A stretch of 64,000 bases of DNA, taken from assembly GCA_900708905.1 (NCBI GenBank), contig CAADRB010000031.1:352051-416050 (forward strand). The letters are read 5' to 3'. The stretch's first letter is position 1. The number at the start of each line of letters is the position of its first letter. This stretch comes from Hymenolepis diminuta (Eukaryota; Platyhelminthes; Cestoda; Cyclophyllidea; Hymenolepididae). This document shows, one piece after another, positions 1 to 12,195 of this stretch. Position numbers and translations under genes: made by a program. The notes under the pieces were generated by a model. That model was not told the origin of the DNA, did no database searches, and saw only the letters and a list, made by a program, of their open reading frames with translations.

Positions 1-194
1 ACAGCATATAATTTCACCTATTCATTTATGTATGATTCAATAAGGGGGCGTGCATTTGAATTCATATCAAGATGACTTATTTCTTTCTGACGATTGGGGA
101 GATTTTTGCATTTTATCAGATATTGATAAAAGGGTATTTTTAATGTGAAATTAATTTCATTTCGGCTTTAGTGAAGAATATTAAAATAGCAGAC

Positions 195-340
195 TATACG
201 AGGTAAGCCTAACAGCTATCAGCTAACAGCAGACAACCACAGTTCCAGAGGTCAAGAAAGTGGAGTCGAGGGTAAAGTCGAATTTTTTGAATAGTAATAA
301 TTAAGAAACGTGTAAGTTAGAGAGAGTGAGAGAGCGGGAG
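195..340 (+). repeat. dispersed repeat family R1, copy 1
   Basis: This stretch resembles 7,108-7,245 in the same orientation. Both share a CAGCTAACA-type start, an A-rich middle with a TTCCA block, and a purine-rich GAGAG tail. The similarity was aligned by eye and is diverged, with small gaps. No coding frame is shared. It may be a fragment of an unidentified transposable element. Confidence 0.35.
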
Positions 341-1719
341 AATGCTAACGGAAAACAGGACGAAGAAAAATGTCAAGGAATATGGTGAGAGCGCTAGAAT
401 CGAGCGTCTGGACCACTAGTAATCAACGTGTGTTAAATTTTAAGGCAAAAACTGAATTATCGCAAATGAGGTGAATACAAATTTTTAATTAATATTCTCC
501 GACGAAGACGACTGAAAACGGCTCAAAAACACAGGAACGTTGAAACGGTTTTTCACTGAAGGGACTTAAATTAATATTGCTCCAAAAATTATTTTCGATG
601 AACATTTAGAGACAATTCTTCAAGATAATAATCCCCTTAAAAAGGTTAGAACATAGAAATATCATTATTAAATAGAATCGATAAAGAAATTGAATCTTGT
701 GAGAATGTTAGTTATAGAATCAAAATAATAAAGCTACTCTAAAAATCTGACTGATTTAAAATCTATCTGATCTTTCAAGGGCTAAAAGGATAAGACCATC
801 TTTAACAAAATGAGAAATTTAAAACTGGAGTTGGATCATGCTCATACCGGATAGGAGTAAAATAATGAAATAGGACAAGTGACAGGAGTAGACAGAGGGG
901 GTGGGAATTAAATGGAAACAGAACAAGCGTCAGTTCTAAGCGGGTGACACTCGGTTTGTGATGAAGATGGCGAATTATGGTAAGTTGTGGGGTTGTTGAT
1001 CGACAAGTAATCAATAAAAAAACATTAGCTGACGATGAAATCACATGTAGGTATGCGCTACTATAACTCAAGGAATCTATTTCCGGATGAAATTGAATTT
1101 GAAAGGCAAATATCTAATGATCTGTTTTATTAAAATTTAGTCGGCTTTCGTAAGTGGCATTGTTTTAAGACTTAACATTTGGCAAATTTCACCCAATAAA
1201 GCAAACCAATTTAAAAATTAAATCTGTTGAAATAATCTATACGTGAAAGCAATTCGTTTCGTCATTCTATTCCTTAATGATCTTACGGTAATTTTAACTG
1301 AAAAGTGGATTATAACTAAAGAAGAATATTTTGCAATATTGATCAATGTCACACAATTTATTATATTAATTAAGACATTAATCGAGCGAGCGGATAACTT
1401 TCATTAGAAAGTAAAAAGCAAGTTTTTTAGGTACGGGTTTTAATTGTTCATAAATTGAAATACTTTTTATTATAATGGTCTTCTCTGATTGGGATAACCA
1501 AATAGCCTCACCATCATTGTGATTTTACCAAAAAGATGTAAGAAGGAATGAATACCAGTTTCTAATAAAAGAGAATCAAATTCAGTTATGCCTACTCAGC
1601 CCAACATATTTCGAATTTTTCATAATTTCGTCACAAGTTTGCATAAAATTAAGAAGTGCTAGATGCTTATTTTGGATTTAATTTTACAAAATATACGTAT
1701 ATTATTTCTTTATAGTTTG
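341..1719. other. no gene seen
   Basis: A+T-rich sequence with only short frames that look like chance openings, including one of 89 codons on the minus strand at 802-1,071 with no recognisable domain. I see no RNA gene and no clear transposon end. Confidence 0.5.
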
Positions 1720-1880
1720 TTCGATTCGAGTTGCACAATATTTACTACATGAATATCTTGTATCTCAAAATTCTAATTCCGTTTTCCGTCCCTGAATTGC
1801 AGCAAATTGTTGTCTGGGGTATCCAGTGACTTTTAATCGCGATGATCGGTTTCGCCCATTCGATTCCTTTTTTTACATTC
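1720..1880 (+). repeat. dispersed repeat family R2, copy 1 (most diverged)
   Basis: This stretch resembles 33,112-33,290 in the same orientation. The shared blocks are a CACAATATTTACTACA-like start, a run of pyrimidines, and a segment before a T-rich tail. It is the weakest of the three R2 copies; the other two share a near-identical AATCAAGAAGGGTC block. The element's identity is unknown. Confidence 0.3.
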
Positions 1881-3374
1881 AAGTGATGGAGTCGGGAAAG
1901 CTACCTCATTTGATGTTTAGTAGCTTTCAGTCTTAGTATAGGAGAGATGATATAGACAGAATTCTAATATTGATAATATTTAAACTTTTATATTTTCGAG
2001 AATGCTATTTAAAATTTTTGAGATTCGTACTTGTCAGTCGAAATTAGCACCAACTTATTTTAGCGAAATCGATTTGTCAATATCACGAAGTGCGTAACGT
2101 AAGTTATATGACTTTTCCAACTTGTATTTTATTTTGCAAGGAATTTTAAATTTGAAATGATACTGTGAAACAATATTAAGATGACGGTGACGCTTTATAA
2201 ATTAAATAAAATTTAGCTCAAAGATACTTTTGTGGAAGTATATAGAAATTTTGAACTCCGAAATTATACAATTTGTAATATTTCAATTCCTTTGAATGTC
2301 AAAATGAAAGCATTTCCAAAGGACACATTGTTGATCATAGATTTCCAGCAACTATGTAAAAACAAAGGAAATCTCTACATCAGGAATGAAGTGATAAATG
2401 GTATAAATGGAAGCGACGAAAAACAAATATTCACTGATAAATTAATTATACCTGAGTTGAAAAAGAAATCCCAGTAACTGAATAATTGGTCATTGCTTTA
2501 CGCACAAAATACCGCGTGTTTCGATGCGTAGACTCAGGGTTATTAGCTATAAGATGTGTTATAGTGAGGGCTATCGGTAGCATGATTCATTCCAGATTTA
2601 ATCAGTTACCTAAAGGTCAAAATGAACGAAAATGTACCATCAAACATGAGGCTCTTTTGGAATTTCAGCTTGTAGTTATGTAGGCTTTAATCCAAAAACA
2701 GAGAATTTGACATTAGTTAAATTCTTCATGGACAAATTTGACTGATAATACAAAAATACAAAGAAAGTTTAAAAATGAAAGAACAGATTTGGAATAAATG
2801 TTCTTAGTGAGCTCAAATAATACGATTGTACATATAACTGAGGCAAACTTTTCCACAATATCAAAAAGCCAATTTGTAGTGAAGTTAATTATGTTAATTG
2901 ATAAATAATGTTTTACTTAAAAAAACAGGCGTAAAAGCTATTTCCAAACAGGATTAATTATAATAAATAATGCTACTGATGCATAATTAGTAACAGAACT
3001 AGGCTACAATTTATATACCACTGGCGGTATTGTAATGAAGGTGATCTTGAGACGCGTTAATCAATGTCAACATCGGTGATTCAATAAGAGATTATCTGTA
3101 TTGCATAAGTACAAGTCAGTAATCTGGTCTGAGAATGTGTCCGCACAGTTTGTTTTATCTACGAAACAAATAAAAGGGGCCTTTTTAGATTAAATTTAAA
3201 TACATTAATTTATAAAGAAAGAAGAAATTCCCTTAATTAGATCAGAGGAAAAAAGTAAATGTGCAATAATCAGAAAGCAATAATTTTTATATTCTATCAT
3301 TTAGTTTATTGAAAGTTGATCTCAAAACTATTTTGATAAGTGCAAGCGGATACATATGCCAGCTCATAATGTCA
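1881..3374. other. no gene seen
   Basis: A+T-rich. Frames of 81 codons (2,232-2,477, GTG start) and 65 codons (2,486-2,683) were read and match no family I recognise. Their length is expected by chance in this composition. Confidence 0.45.
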
Positions 3375-4650
3375 ACAACTACGATCAGACCGATGATTGC
3401 ATTGAGTCTCCGAAGTTTTGAAATGCCACAGCGGGAGAGGTAACTTGAGTCCAGACAAACCTTCATTCGTTCGACTTGGAAGATATAATTGTTTGCCGAA
3501 TAAGGATATTTTTGCGATAGCACACCCAAATTCGAACACCAACATGAGGCGTCTTCCTGTACCTAAACGGCATAGATTCAAAAATCTTTTCCACCACCTC
3601 CCTCCTTTGTGAAATGATAAAAAATAACTTTTCAAATTTTCAACACGTTGCTCATTCAGCCATTGAAATTAGACCGATTGATCCAGCGATGTCTAGATCA
3701 CTACAAAAGTCCTCAGTTCGAGAATGACTTTTCTAGATACGATAAGTCCGGATAAGCCATGATTGGCGAATACCTGGCAGAGACTGTTATTGATGTGTAG
3801 GTTGTGTCAAACTAGACGGGTATAACCTCAGGACACTTTGAAGACGAATCAAGTAGATTTAGGTAGGGGATTTCTTGGATTGGCCCGACAAGAGTGAGAT
3901 CAATGTAAGGCTAAGGAACTTTAGTTTGAGAACATATGAAATTCTAGTGATAAGAAGGTGCAATCCCGCCTGCATTTTGTGCAACCACTTTTAATACTAT
4001 TCCCTTAGAATGAGCAAGACTGAATTCCTCGAATTATTTGTATCTAGTGTCCACCAGTGTCGATTACTTATGACGGTAAACGAGTATGGGTATAGCTCAA
4101 GTGTTAACACTGAAAAAATGTTTTGGGGACTTGATCATGGATGGTGATGTATGAGTTCTGGATGAGGTAAAAGTACAGAAACCTTCTTTATGTCCTTTGA
4201 GACGACATATCTTATTTTCTGGTGATCAAGTAGACAGGGTTTCGTAACTGATTTTCACTTGGGTACCGTAGGCTCCAAGCCAAGTCGTGATGAAACAGCA
4301 TTAGGCAATAAAAATCCCATTGGGTGTACGTAATTCGTTAATTTTACACATTACGGGCCTCCTGAAGTAGAATGCAGTAGGAAACCTCTTAAGAGAAACA
4401 GGTATAACTGCAGAATATGCATAATTTGTAGAAGAATTTGAAGAAACAGCAGCGACAGATGTGCTTTGGATACCCGAAACTATTTCAGTTCCAATTCTTG
4501 CTTATGAGACTAAACTCTCAAATCTTCAGTAGAAGTTTGAGTAGCTTCTGATCTTGAGAAACCAAAGACTATTTGATTTCGGTATTCTTGAAATCGTCAT
4601 CTACGTTAAATAATATGCCCTCCCTACTTATTGTGACCTGATTAGCATCC
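3375..4650 (-). mobile_element. Ty3/gypsy pol fragment A (RNase H to integrase), degenerate
   Basis: Read on the minus strand, this region matches the plus-strand fragment at 55,150-56,529 along its length, with substitutions and small gaps. The clearest blocks are around 4,210-4,240 (a CLLDHQ-like segment), 3,750-3,860 (bases equivalent to the integrase PEV...TT region) and 3,540-3,600 (an RYRKTPHVGV-like segment). In Ty3/gypsy integrases that last segment is the conserved YRxTPH motif near the end of the catalytic core. Stops and frameshifts break every frame, so this is a dead fragment. I saw no convincing long terminal repeats. Its family rests on the better-preserved fragment at 55-56 kb. 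Confidence 0.6.
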
Positions 4651-6214
4651 CGAAGTAGTTTACAAAAATGAAAGCTTAACTCCAAGATTCTGCAAGGCAA
4701 CGACCTTGCAATCAAGCACATTTAAAAAATGTGCAGATTTTGTGAATAATTAATGATACATTGTTAGTTTTACTTTTCATCAATTGAATTTTAATTTTTC
4801 TTTATATTTTTTTCCGCATGATCTTACCATAGTTTTTTAATTGATAATTCGTCATTTTAGTAATTTCATCACTTAATCCTCTGCATTTTAATCAAAACTG
4901 AAACATGAGTTATTCAATAACTCATTTAATTTTTTATCTAATAACTTTTTAAGAAGATTGTTTAAAACTAGAAAGCAGTTCTACCGCTATCGCTGTAACG
5001 AAGAATAGGACTAAATTTATAATAAGATATTTTTTCTAAGAGTCGGAGTGAGAAATTTTCATCATTCCGTTTCCCAAAACCGTACAATAATTTCAGTCGC
5101 TTAGCAGATATATTAACTTATAGATCAACAATAGTTAAGGGCTACTTCGATTTGGAATCCGTTGTGATAATTACATTAATCCAATTCAGGCTGAACTCAG
5201 GAATAGCCAGATCGTGGCAGTAATAGCAAAGAGAGAATGACAAAAATCCAGGTCGTTTGTGTCAGTCATAACAGAAATATTTGCCTATACATACACCTGA
5301 AATTATCCAATCGGAGTTTGATAGAAGTGACTGAAGGACTTAAAAAGAAATTTGATAGTAAAATAAGTAAAAATTATGTAAATAAAATGCTAATGACCTA
5401 AAAAGAAATTACCATTAGCTTTATTAACTCATTTTGAACAGAATTCGGATTAAAAATAATTTATGATTAAAAATTTACGTTTGAGGTGAGTGCAGCAAAT
5501 CAATTTTATCCGAAGTTAATTCAAACGTTATTGTTTAACTCGTATTTAGTTTGTTCAAACAAAATAAAGCACATTTTGATACTCCAATGCTTTTTGAAAA
5601 TTTGCCAATTATTTCAAACTTGAAAATATTTATTTCTATTTGCCAATACATCTTGGACCATTACCGCTTGATTTGATCAATAATGATTTTCTAATGCATT
5701 TAGAAGGTTAGTATCATGTGTCAGTTAATCTATTTTTAATAAATGAGATCCTTAATCATTAAATCCCCTTTGATTTTATTTTATATTTTTTTGAAGCAAA
5801 CGGCTCGAATGCATACGATAGTATTTAAACGTTTCATAGAATCAACTGGTTTCTACGTACCTAAGCACTCAGTCAGCTACAATCTCAGCTAGAATTCAAT
5901 TATTCAATTAAGCTGCCCTAGGCATTTCCACTTAGACCGCCAATACTTTGATGCTGTAATATTTGAAGTGGATTCGGACAGATCAAATGGCGACATATCA
6001 TTTCCGTTTTAATTGAAATATTGACAAATTTCCACTGCAAATTATCAAATTTAAATATCTAATGCACATTCATTTAATCGTATTTATAAAGTTATTTTCA
6101 AGCGAATTAAAAATCTGCATTTTAATTTAAAGCGACGTGGTATATAAATATAGAACAGAAGTCCCTAGAATATGGTGAATGAGATTCATGATACAGTTGA
6201 TTCGAGGTTCTATT
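4651..6214. other. no gene seen
   Basis: A+T-rich sequence downstream of the light-chain gene that ends at 6,239. No frame with recognisable coding content, no RNA gene, and no repeat found by eye. Confidence 0.5.
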
Positions 6215-6220
6215 TTTAAT
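6215..6220 (-). terminator. candidate poly(A) signal ATTAAA
   Basis: On the minus strand ATTAAA lies about 20 nt after the stop codon of the light-chain gene at 6,239-6,602. The variant hexamer and its closeness to the stop fit the very short 3' ends of the neighbouring light-chain genes. Confidence 0.35.
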
Positions 6221-6238
6221 GTAATTCTAACAAATTGT

Positions 6239-6602
6239 TTATGCACTCTTGAAAAGTAGGATTTGTTGACCTGCCATTTCCAAGGAAATATGTTTTTTCT
6301 TTTCGTATGCAAACGAGCTGGAAATTAAGAAAAGAACAAAGACTTTTAAAATCACTAAATGCCAAGAATAAGGGAGCAATAATGTTGTCTGTGTCCTACC
6401 TGCTGAAATCCCGACCAATTATACAAGTCCATGAGGGTCCGTAAAGTTCATCAAAGTGCTTCCTTACTGCAGTCGCCATTAAAACAGCGGATTCTTCATT
6501 GACGATGGCTTGAGCAACAGCGTTAACAGCTTCTTGTTGCATTTTCTCCTTCATGTCAGTCTGATGAACTTTGGCTTTCATGGCACTCATTTTGTCTGGC
6601 AT
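6239..6602 (-). CDS. LC8-type dynein light chain, paralogue 1 (two exons)
   Basis: Exon 1 is 6,400-6,602 and exon 2 is 6,239-6,317. The 82-nt intron has a GTAGGA donor and a TTTCCAG acceptor. Joined, they give 93 residues, against 89 for human DYNLL1. LC8 proteins are small homodimers that bind short partner peptides and are part of cytoplasmic dynein. The family signature YGPSW is present, followed by CIIGRDFS. Exon 2 reads SSFAYEKKKHISLEM and ends LLFKSA, aligning without gaps to the last LC8 strands. In human numbering, H55 is T, Y65 is S, H68 is Y, F73 is H, Y75 is S and Y77 is E. The ATG at 6,602 is used; a second in-frame ATG four codons on (6,590) would give a more usual length. It faces away from the gene at 11,847, its closest relative here. 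Confidence 0.9.
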
Positions 6603-7107
6603 AGAAAAATTAATTCGTGTGAAGATCTAGAACTATGTGTAACAGTCTTTATAGGAACCTTCTCAGAACTCTTGAGAATGCTCCAATAGGCATTGATTGT
6701 GATCATTACGAAAGCTCCATTCACTGAGAACGAGTACTTGAGATGTTCAAGCATTGTCATCACTGCCTAGTAGTGTAATACCAAAATGTTTGCCAGGCTA
6801 GCTTGTCGGTTATCAATAATAAAATTACTTTAAAATACATTGAAATGGCAGTTATAATATAAAGGATTGATCCATAATCAATTTTTCTTATCTGATAACC
6901 TCGCTAGATCGAAAACAACTTAAGGTCTATTTTAATATGAAAATCAATGTTTAAATGATATCCCAATTTCTTATTGCAGAGGATTGATAAATCTATGCAT
7001 TACAACTAAACTGACCAATTAGATTAGTTTGCCTGAAAATTCAAATAGAATCTAACATCCATGTTATGAATAACCTGTTTCATTTTCGGTTTAAAGTGCT
7101 GAGGTTA
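6603..7107. other. upstream region of light-chain paralogue 1; no gene seen
   Basis: This A+T-rich stretch must contain the promoter of the minus-strand light-chain gene. I could not pick a convincing TATA box or spliced-leader acceptor. Confidence 0.4.
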
Positions 7108-7245
7108 GAGTAACAACCAACGATTGACAGCTAACATCAGCAAACAAAAATTCCAAAAAGTAGAACAAAAAGAGTTGTGTAGGTCAACGTGTATTGAATA
7201 AACTACGAGGGGAAATCGAACTTGTGAGAGAGATGAGGGAGAGAG
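7108..7245 (+). repeat. dispersed repeat family R1, copy 2
   Basis: It aligns by eye with 195-340: a CAGCTAACA-type start, an A-rich middle, and a purine-rich GAGAGA tail. Just downstream at about 7,322 is TTATAAAAG, which could be a TATA box of an element or gene. The 62-codon frame that follows (7,365-7,553) has no recognisable domain. Confidence 0.35.
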
Positions 7246-9399
7246 GAAAACAGAGGGAAACGTGGGAGCCGATGAATGATAAGCATGAGTCTGTGTGTGT
7301 AACTTGGGTTAAGAGCGTCGGTTATAAAAGCAGTGGAACCGATAAAAGCGTTTAGACATTACAGATGAGTTTTGGGTCAAAAGGCTATAATGACGTCACT
7401 GCGGCTTCGTGGATGAAAGACCGAAGTGTTTTCATACAGAATGCAAGAAAAGAGCAATTTCGGAAAATGCATAGAGAGTCATGCTTCAAAGATTTGAGAA
7501 AATTAGTAATTTGTTCTTTTTTAATTTATCCATTAGGCCTGTTAAACACGTAAAATTTATTTAAAAAATAATTATAATATAGCAAATAAAATTTTAGTAG
7601 AAGTATAAGAGGCCATTTTAGAAATCAGCTTATGATATGCACCAATAATATTTTTACTATTCTCCATTAATGATGTCTGATGCTAATGAAAGTATTTCTA
7701 TTTCTATTTTCTTAAACCAAGGGGTATCAGTTGAAAATTGTCCGGAAAGCGAAGAAAGGGAAGCAGAGTGTGAAGTCAGTTTGTTTAGTGCCCTACTTTA
7801 TTTAAATTCTTGAAGCATTATGCTGTCCGTTTCTCACAAGAATTAGATTTCACACTTTAAAGCCCAATTTACATGACTTAGTACCTCAGATTTTTGCGGT
7901 AAATTCATGCCTCCAATAGTGAGACCTTGTTGACCAGCTGATGTAGCTGGAAGCATAATTGTGTTCCTTTGATTCATTTTCCCCACTTTAAAGACATGAA
8001 TAAGTAAATGCTATGCTCTCTTCATATCTGTAAGATAAATTTTTCACTTTTAGCTGAGAACTGACTCGTACTTAGAAAAAGACAAATCATTAATTTAAAA
8101 TAAAAAATTTCTTTATACAGCGTGTGCAGATACTGAAAAGCAATTTGATCCGAAGAAATTTGATTATGATTTTTGTGGCTTGTGTATCGTCATGTGCTAT
8201 GATAGAGCATAAGTCATAAATATCTTCATATATCTGAAATAATTTTCAAAAGCATTAGATAATGCGAAGTAATTTGATTGTCTGTGATGAACTTTGGCAC
8301 TCACAAGACTCCATATGGCCACACCCCTATTGATCTTCACTTAACTACACCCTCAAAACTTGAAAAAAACTTACTTTCCTGCCTCAGTAGAGTTTTCGAA
8401 CTTTCTAACAGTGATTTTCATTAAATAGAGACGTATGCTATCGTGAGTTACGAACATTCAAACTTAATCACCACATTTTAACTCCGCGCTTTACGAACTT
8501 TCACAATTGTCTTCAAGAGGGAAGCTTCCATATCCATTTGGTAATAAAGGTAATAATAAATGAATACTTGAAATATTTCCTTATATACATTTATTATAGC
8601 TGCCCTCACATAAGGAAATACTTTCCGAGGGTATGAAAGATTTATTCGGCCGTATTTAAACAGATAATACCAATCTTGTTGACACAGATGTAAGGTTAGA
8701 TTAAGACTTCATACCCATTCTATGTAATTGAAACCTTAAAAAGCCATCAGAGTGCTCATTTATTTACTCGGATATTATAGAATTCAAATTATACCTACCT
8801 AGAGTTACAAGTACACATTCAATTTTTGATCTTCCATTCATATTACCACAAAATTCAATTTCTCATATTAACTATCAAAGAAGACGTTTTAACTTGTATC
8901 ATTCGAGATTACCCCATTAATAAACAGTTGATTGAAATTTCGATGCAGATTAATAACGAAACCATATCTTAGGGCGATGTTTGCCACTTAAAACATATGA
9001 ATTTCTTACAAAAATCATTCATAAATTTATTACATTGAAAGTGGGGTTTTACATTTAAAATTCAGTAAAATATTGGTTACAAGTATATTACAAGGCTCCT
9101 GAGCAATACTTTGCTCACACGGTGTCTCACTCAGAAGAAAGTTCATTACGAATATTAAATAATGTTTGAATTTGGTTGCTAACTGATCCATATTTATTCT
9201 TTTCGCGATAAATTTTTACGTAAGAAGTCGGGATCACTTTTCATAAAGTCAAGCCTTGTTTTTCTTTACTTTCCTTGTTACTTTGAGTGTACACAGAGTA
9301 CGGCGCTCCGTAAACTTAAATTTTTCTCCACCTCTGTTATGTTAAAACCGTAAACTGCAGAATATCTTATAACATCGTTTGCCATCTCGCGCATTCGAC
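7246..9399. other. no gene seen
   Basis: A+T-rich. The only notable element is TTATAAAAG at about 7,322 followed by a short open frame from 7,365; I cannot show that it is a gene. The rest holds scattered stops in all frames. Confidence 0.45.
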
Positions 9400-9560
9400 A
9401 AAATGAAGTGAAGCAGCAAGACTGACCCTTCTTGATTAAATAATACCTGTCAAACATATTTAAACAGTGTGGATTTGCATTCACTATGGACCACGAGACG
9501 ATTAGTAAAATTTGAACTTTGGAACATTTTGTAAATATTTTACAATCTGAGTCCAAAAAT
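9400..9560 (-). repeat. dispersed repeat family R2, copy 2
   Basis: Read on the minus strand, it shares with 33,112-33,290 a start like TTGTAAAATATTTAC, a block TTCCAAAGTTCAAATTT, and a nearly identical block TTAATCAAGAAGGGTC followed by GTCTTGC. The open frames across both copies show weak parallel residues (LIKKGQSC against LIKKGRSC). The ancestor may therefore have been coding, but I do not recognise the protein. Confidence 0.5.
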
Positions 9561-11846
9561 AATCAATTGAAGTATGGTTCTTTGATACTCTGAACTTCAT
9601 CATTTGTTATTCAATATCACTTACTTTCCACTAATAAAATTGCATGATTTTTATATTACTGTAGACAATAATGCCCTCCTCATCTGAAAATTTCTTTATC
9701 GCATGTAAGATAAAAACGCGAAATAGTTAATTTTCATGTGATGGTTCACGCCAAATACTTCATCTACGATGAATGATTTCATGCTCCTTAGGAATGCCAA
9801 TTTGCTGAGTTTGATCAAAAACGGCACAGATTAAGCAAAACGTCTTTTCATATGGCACACTTAGATAAGAGTTCATTAAGTCGATTGACGTGAGAGGGAT
9901 TAAAATGTGTTAAAAGAGCACCCTCTATGACTGGATACCAACTAATCATCATATGGGTGTGAATCAGCAAAATATTTTAACCTGGTTGGAAAATTAAAAG
10001 TACAAAGAAAAATTTTCGTCTATCCTAATAAAGTAAGTTGGAAAGTTACAAAAGTTTTTTGAGGTAAAGTAATACAAAATATAATGCAAAGATCTATATA
10101 AATAAACCATCGACAAGGGATAAAATCTAGTTTCGTATTTGATTCAAGATTTAATCTTTGGGACCCTCACATAATGATGAAGAGAGAAAGAGGAGAAACA
10201 AAATATGGAAAATGTATTTCGCTTACAGATATTTAAAATCTTGTGAATGATAAAATACAACTAGATAGCTTAATGGACAAACAGTTCTATACTTACTGCT
10301 GATAATAATACCTCAATTAATTGTAGTTGAAGTAAAAATAACAACTTCTCTTTTAAGGGGAGTGAAATAATAATGAAAACCAGAATATTCTTATTTACTA
10401 TTAACTACAAATGAATTCATCAATTGAATTAACCGGTGGGTGTGCTGTTAATGCGTTAAAACAACGCCAAGTGTAAGCGAATCAATAAAATGAGAAAAGA
10501 AGAATGAAAAGACGGACTGGCTCTTTGTAAAATACGAATATGGTATAATTTAACGACATTTTAATCTTAGAAGGAAATACGCATTTTCTTGAACGATCCG
10601 TAAATTGAAAATTCTTGTAATATCAAAGAAGGTTTTTAATATAATTGCAGTTGTCATGACATGCAAGTTATCCTAATCTTTCCACTGCATTTACCTGACT
10701 CATATTTGTATGTTGACGATGCTAAAATGCTTATGGTAAGGCCTCATCCGTAAGAAGAGGGTAATTTTAGTGAATAGCTGGATCTCAATTTCCTAACGAA
10801 TGGTAAGCTTTTAATAAAAGAAATACTATTCCAAAATGCATTTAATTTCTGCTTTGTTAATTCGCCAAGTGACTTATTTCAGCAATATAGAAGAAAAATG
10901 CATTAACAATTTAATATGAATCAAGTTGGTTGTGTATCTTATTTCACAACCAGACGAATTTGAGGAAGAATATTGAAGCAGAAATTAAGAAAATACAAAC
11001 GAATTCAAACCTATTATAATTTTCACTTCCTTGTTCCAAATGCTTAGCTCCCAAAAGTTCGAATGGATAGAGTTTTTAAGGAAATTTATGAAGGAGTCTT
11101 TATTTAATTACTGAAACCCCCCAGACTATGCTCCTAATCCGCTAACCAAATTCTAGAGTGAAAGTCAAGGATATTACATTCAAAATTTACCTCTGATAAA
11201 ACCTTTTCTTCAAATAATTAAAATTTAATGAATGGTAAATGCAAATACCTGAACACATTAAGAGGAGCAATCGGCAATATACGCTTAATGAGGAAGGCAG
11301 AAATATAAGAAGAAATGATGAGTCTTTGTTATTAAAAATGAGCTTTTCTCAATTATTGACGTTGAATCAGTGTGAATGTTTGCTACCGCCAATGGTGAGT
11401 AAAATATAAAGCGTTAAATTTTTAAGTTTTGAAGCTTAGCTTAGCTTTAGGAATGGCTTTTTATATTGAATTGAAATGTCATGCTCCTTCTTCTAATAAA
11501 CAAGGTTTACATGAACGCCTATGCAAAATGATGCCAATTCCTGTCAGGTATTACTCTATGATAAGCATGCAATTCGCAACCTTCACACGCATTTCTGATG
11601 ATGTCTCATTTTGGGTGTTACATCAAAAATCACATAGGGTGATCAATATTCCTCCTCAGAATCCCGCAGCTAGCGTCACTCTGGAAGTATTACTTAAATG
11701 TGTTAAACCAATAGGAGATCGGAGTGTGGTATGGCTGCAAAAGACACAATGATATTAAAGCTAGTCACCTATCTGTGAGCGTGAATTTATTTACCTAATA
11801 TCTCTTGGGAAACACTTCACGCTCTGAATCCTTCTTCCATCGAAAT
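9561..11846. other. intergenic; no supportable gene
   Basis: A+T-rich upstream region of the plus-strand light chain at 11,847. A 107-codon frame (11,429-11,752, TTG start) has no recognisable domain, and its length is expected by chance here. Confidence 0.45.
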
Positions 11847-12195
11847 ATGAGTTACATTAAGGCTAAAGTTCATCAAACGGATATGAAGGAAAAGATGCAA
11901 CAGGAGGTTGTTGATGTATGCGCACGAATTATGTGCCATCCTGAAGCTACTCCTGTAAAAGTAGCTACTGAAATTCGTCAGTATTTTGATGAGTGCTATG
12001 GGCCTTCTTGGACTTGTATTGTTGGACGAGATTTCAGCAGGTAGTTGTCAATTTTGCAATTCTTATCAAAGTCTACTTTAACTTTATTCGTCACTGATTT
12101 CGTTGTCCATTTTTAGCTCATTCGCACACGAGAAAAAGAAGCTTATATCTCTGGATATTGGCGGACAGCAAGTTCTCTTATTCAAAAGTTCATAA
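11847..12195 (+). CDS. LC8-type dynein light chain, paralogue 2 (two exons)
   Basis: Exon 1 is 11,847-12,040 and exon 2 is 12,117-12,195, separated by a 76-nt intron with a GTAGTT donor and a TTTTTAG acceptor. The product has 90 residues. The LC8 fold is clear: MKEKMQQE in helix 1, YGPSW, CIVGRDFS, and a C-terminus ending QQVLLFKSS. The ATG at 11,847 is chosen because the protein then starts like other LC8 chains; the frame opens further upstream with a TTG but has no earlier ATG. In human DYNLL1 numbering, H55 is T, Y65 is S, T67 is A, F73 is L, Y75 is S and Y77 is D, while H68, the LLF core and S88 are kept. It is the only light chain on the plus strand here, and its closest relative is at 6,239. 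Confidence 0.92.

Noticed and set aside
2486..2683. Frame with a loose resemblance to the gypsy RNase H (ERxC...EAL) segment
   Set aside because: Catalytic positions are absent, flanking frames show no pol, and it is on the opposite strand from the nearby gypsy fragment.
9841..9866. Minus-strand YEK-like codons resembling the start of a light-chain second exon
   Set aside because: No acceptor, no LLF ending, and no exon 1 nearby.
11429..11752. 107-codon open frame upstream of light chain 2
   Set aside because: TTG start, no recognisable domain, and a length expected by chance in 64 kb of this composition.
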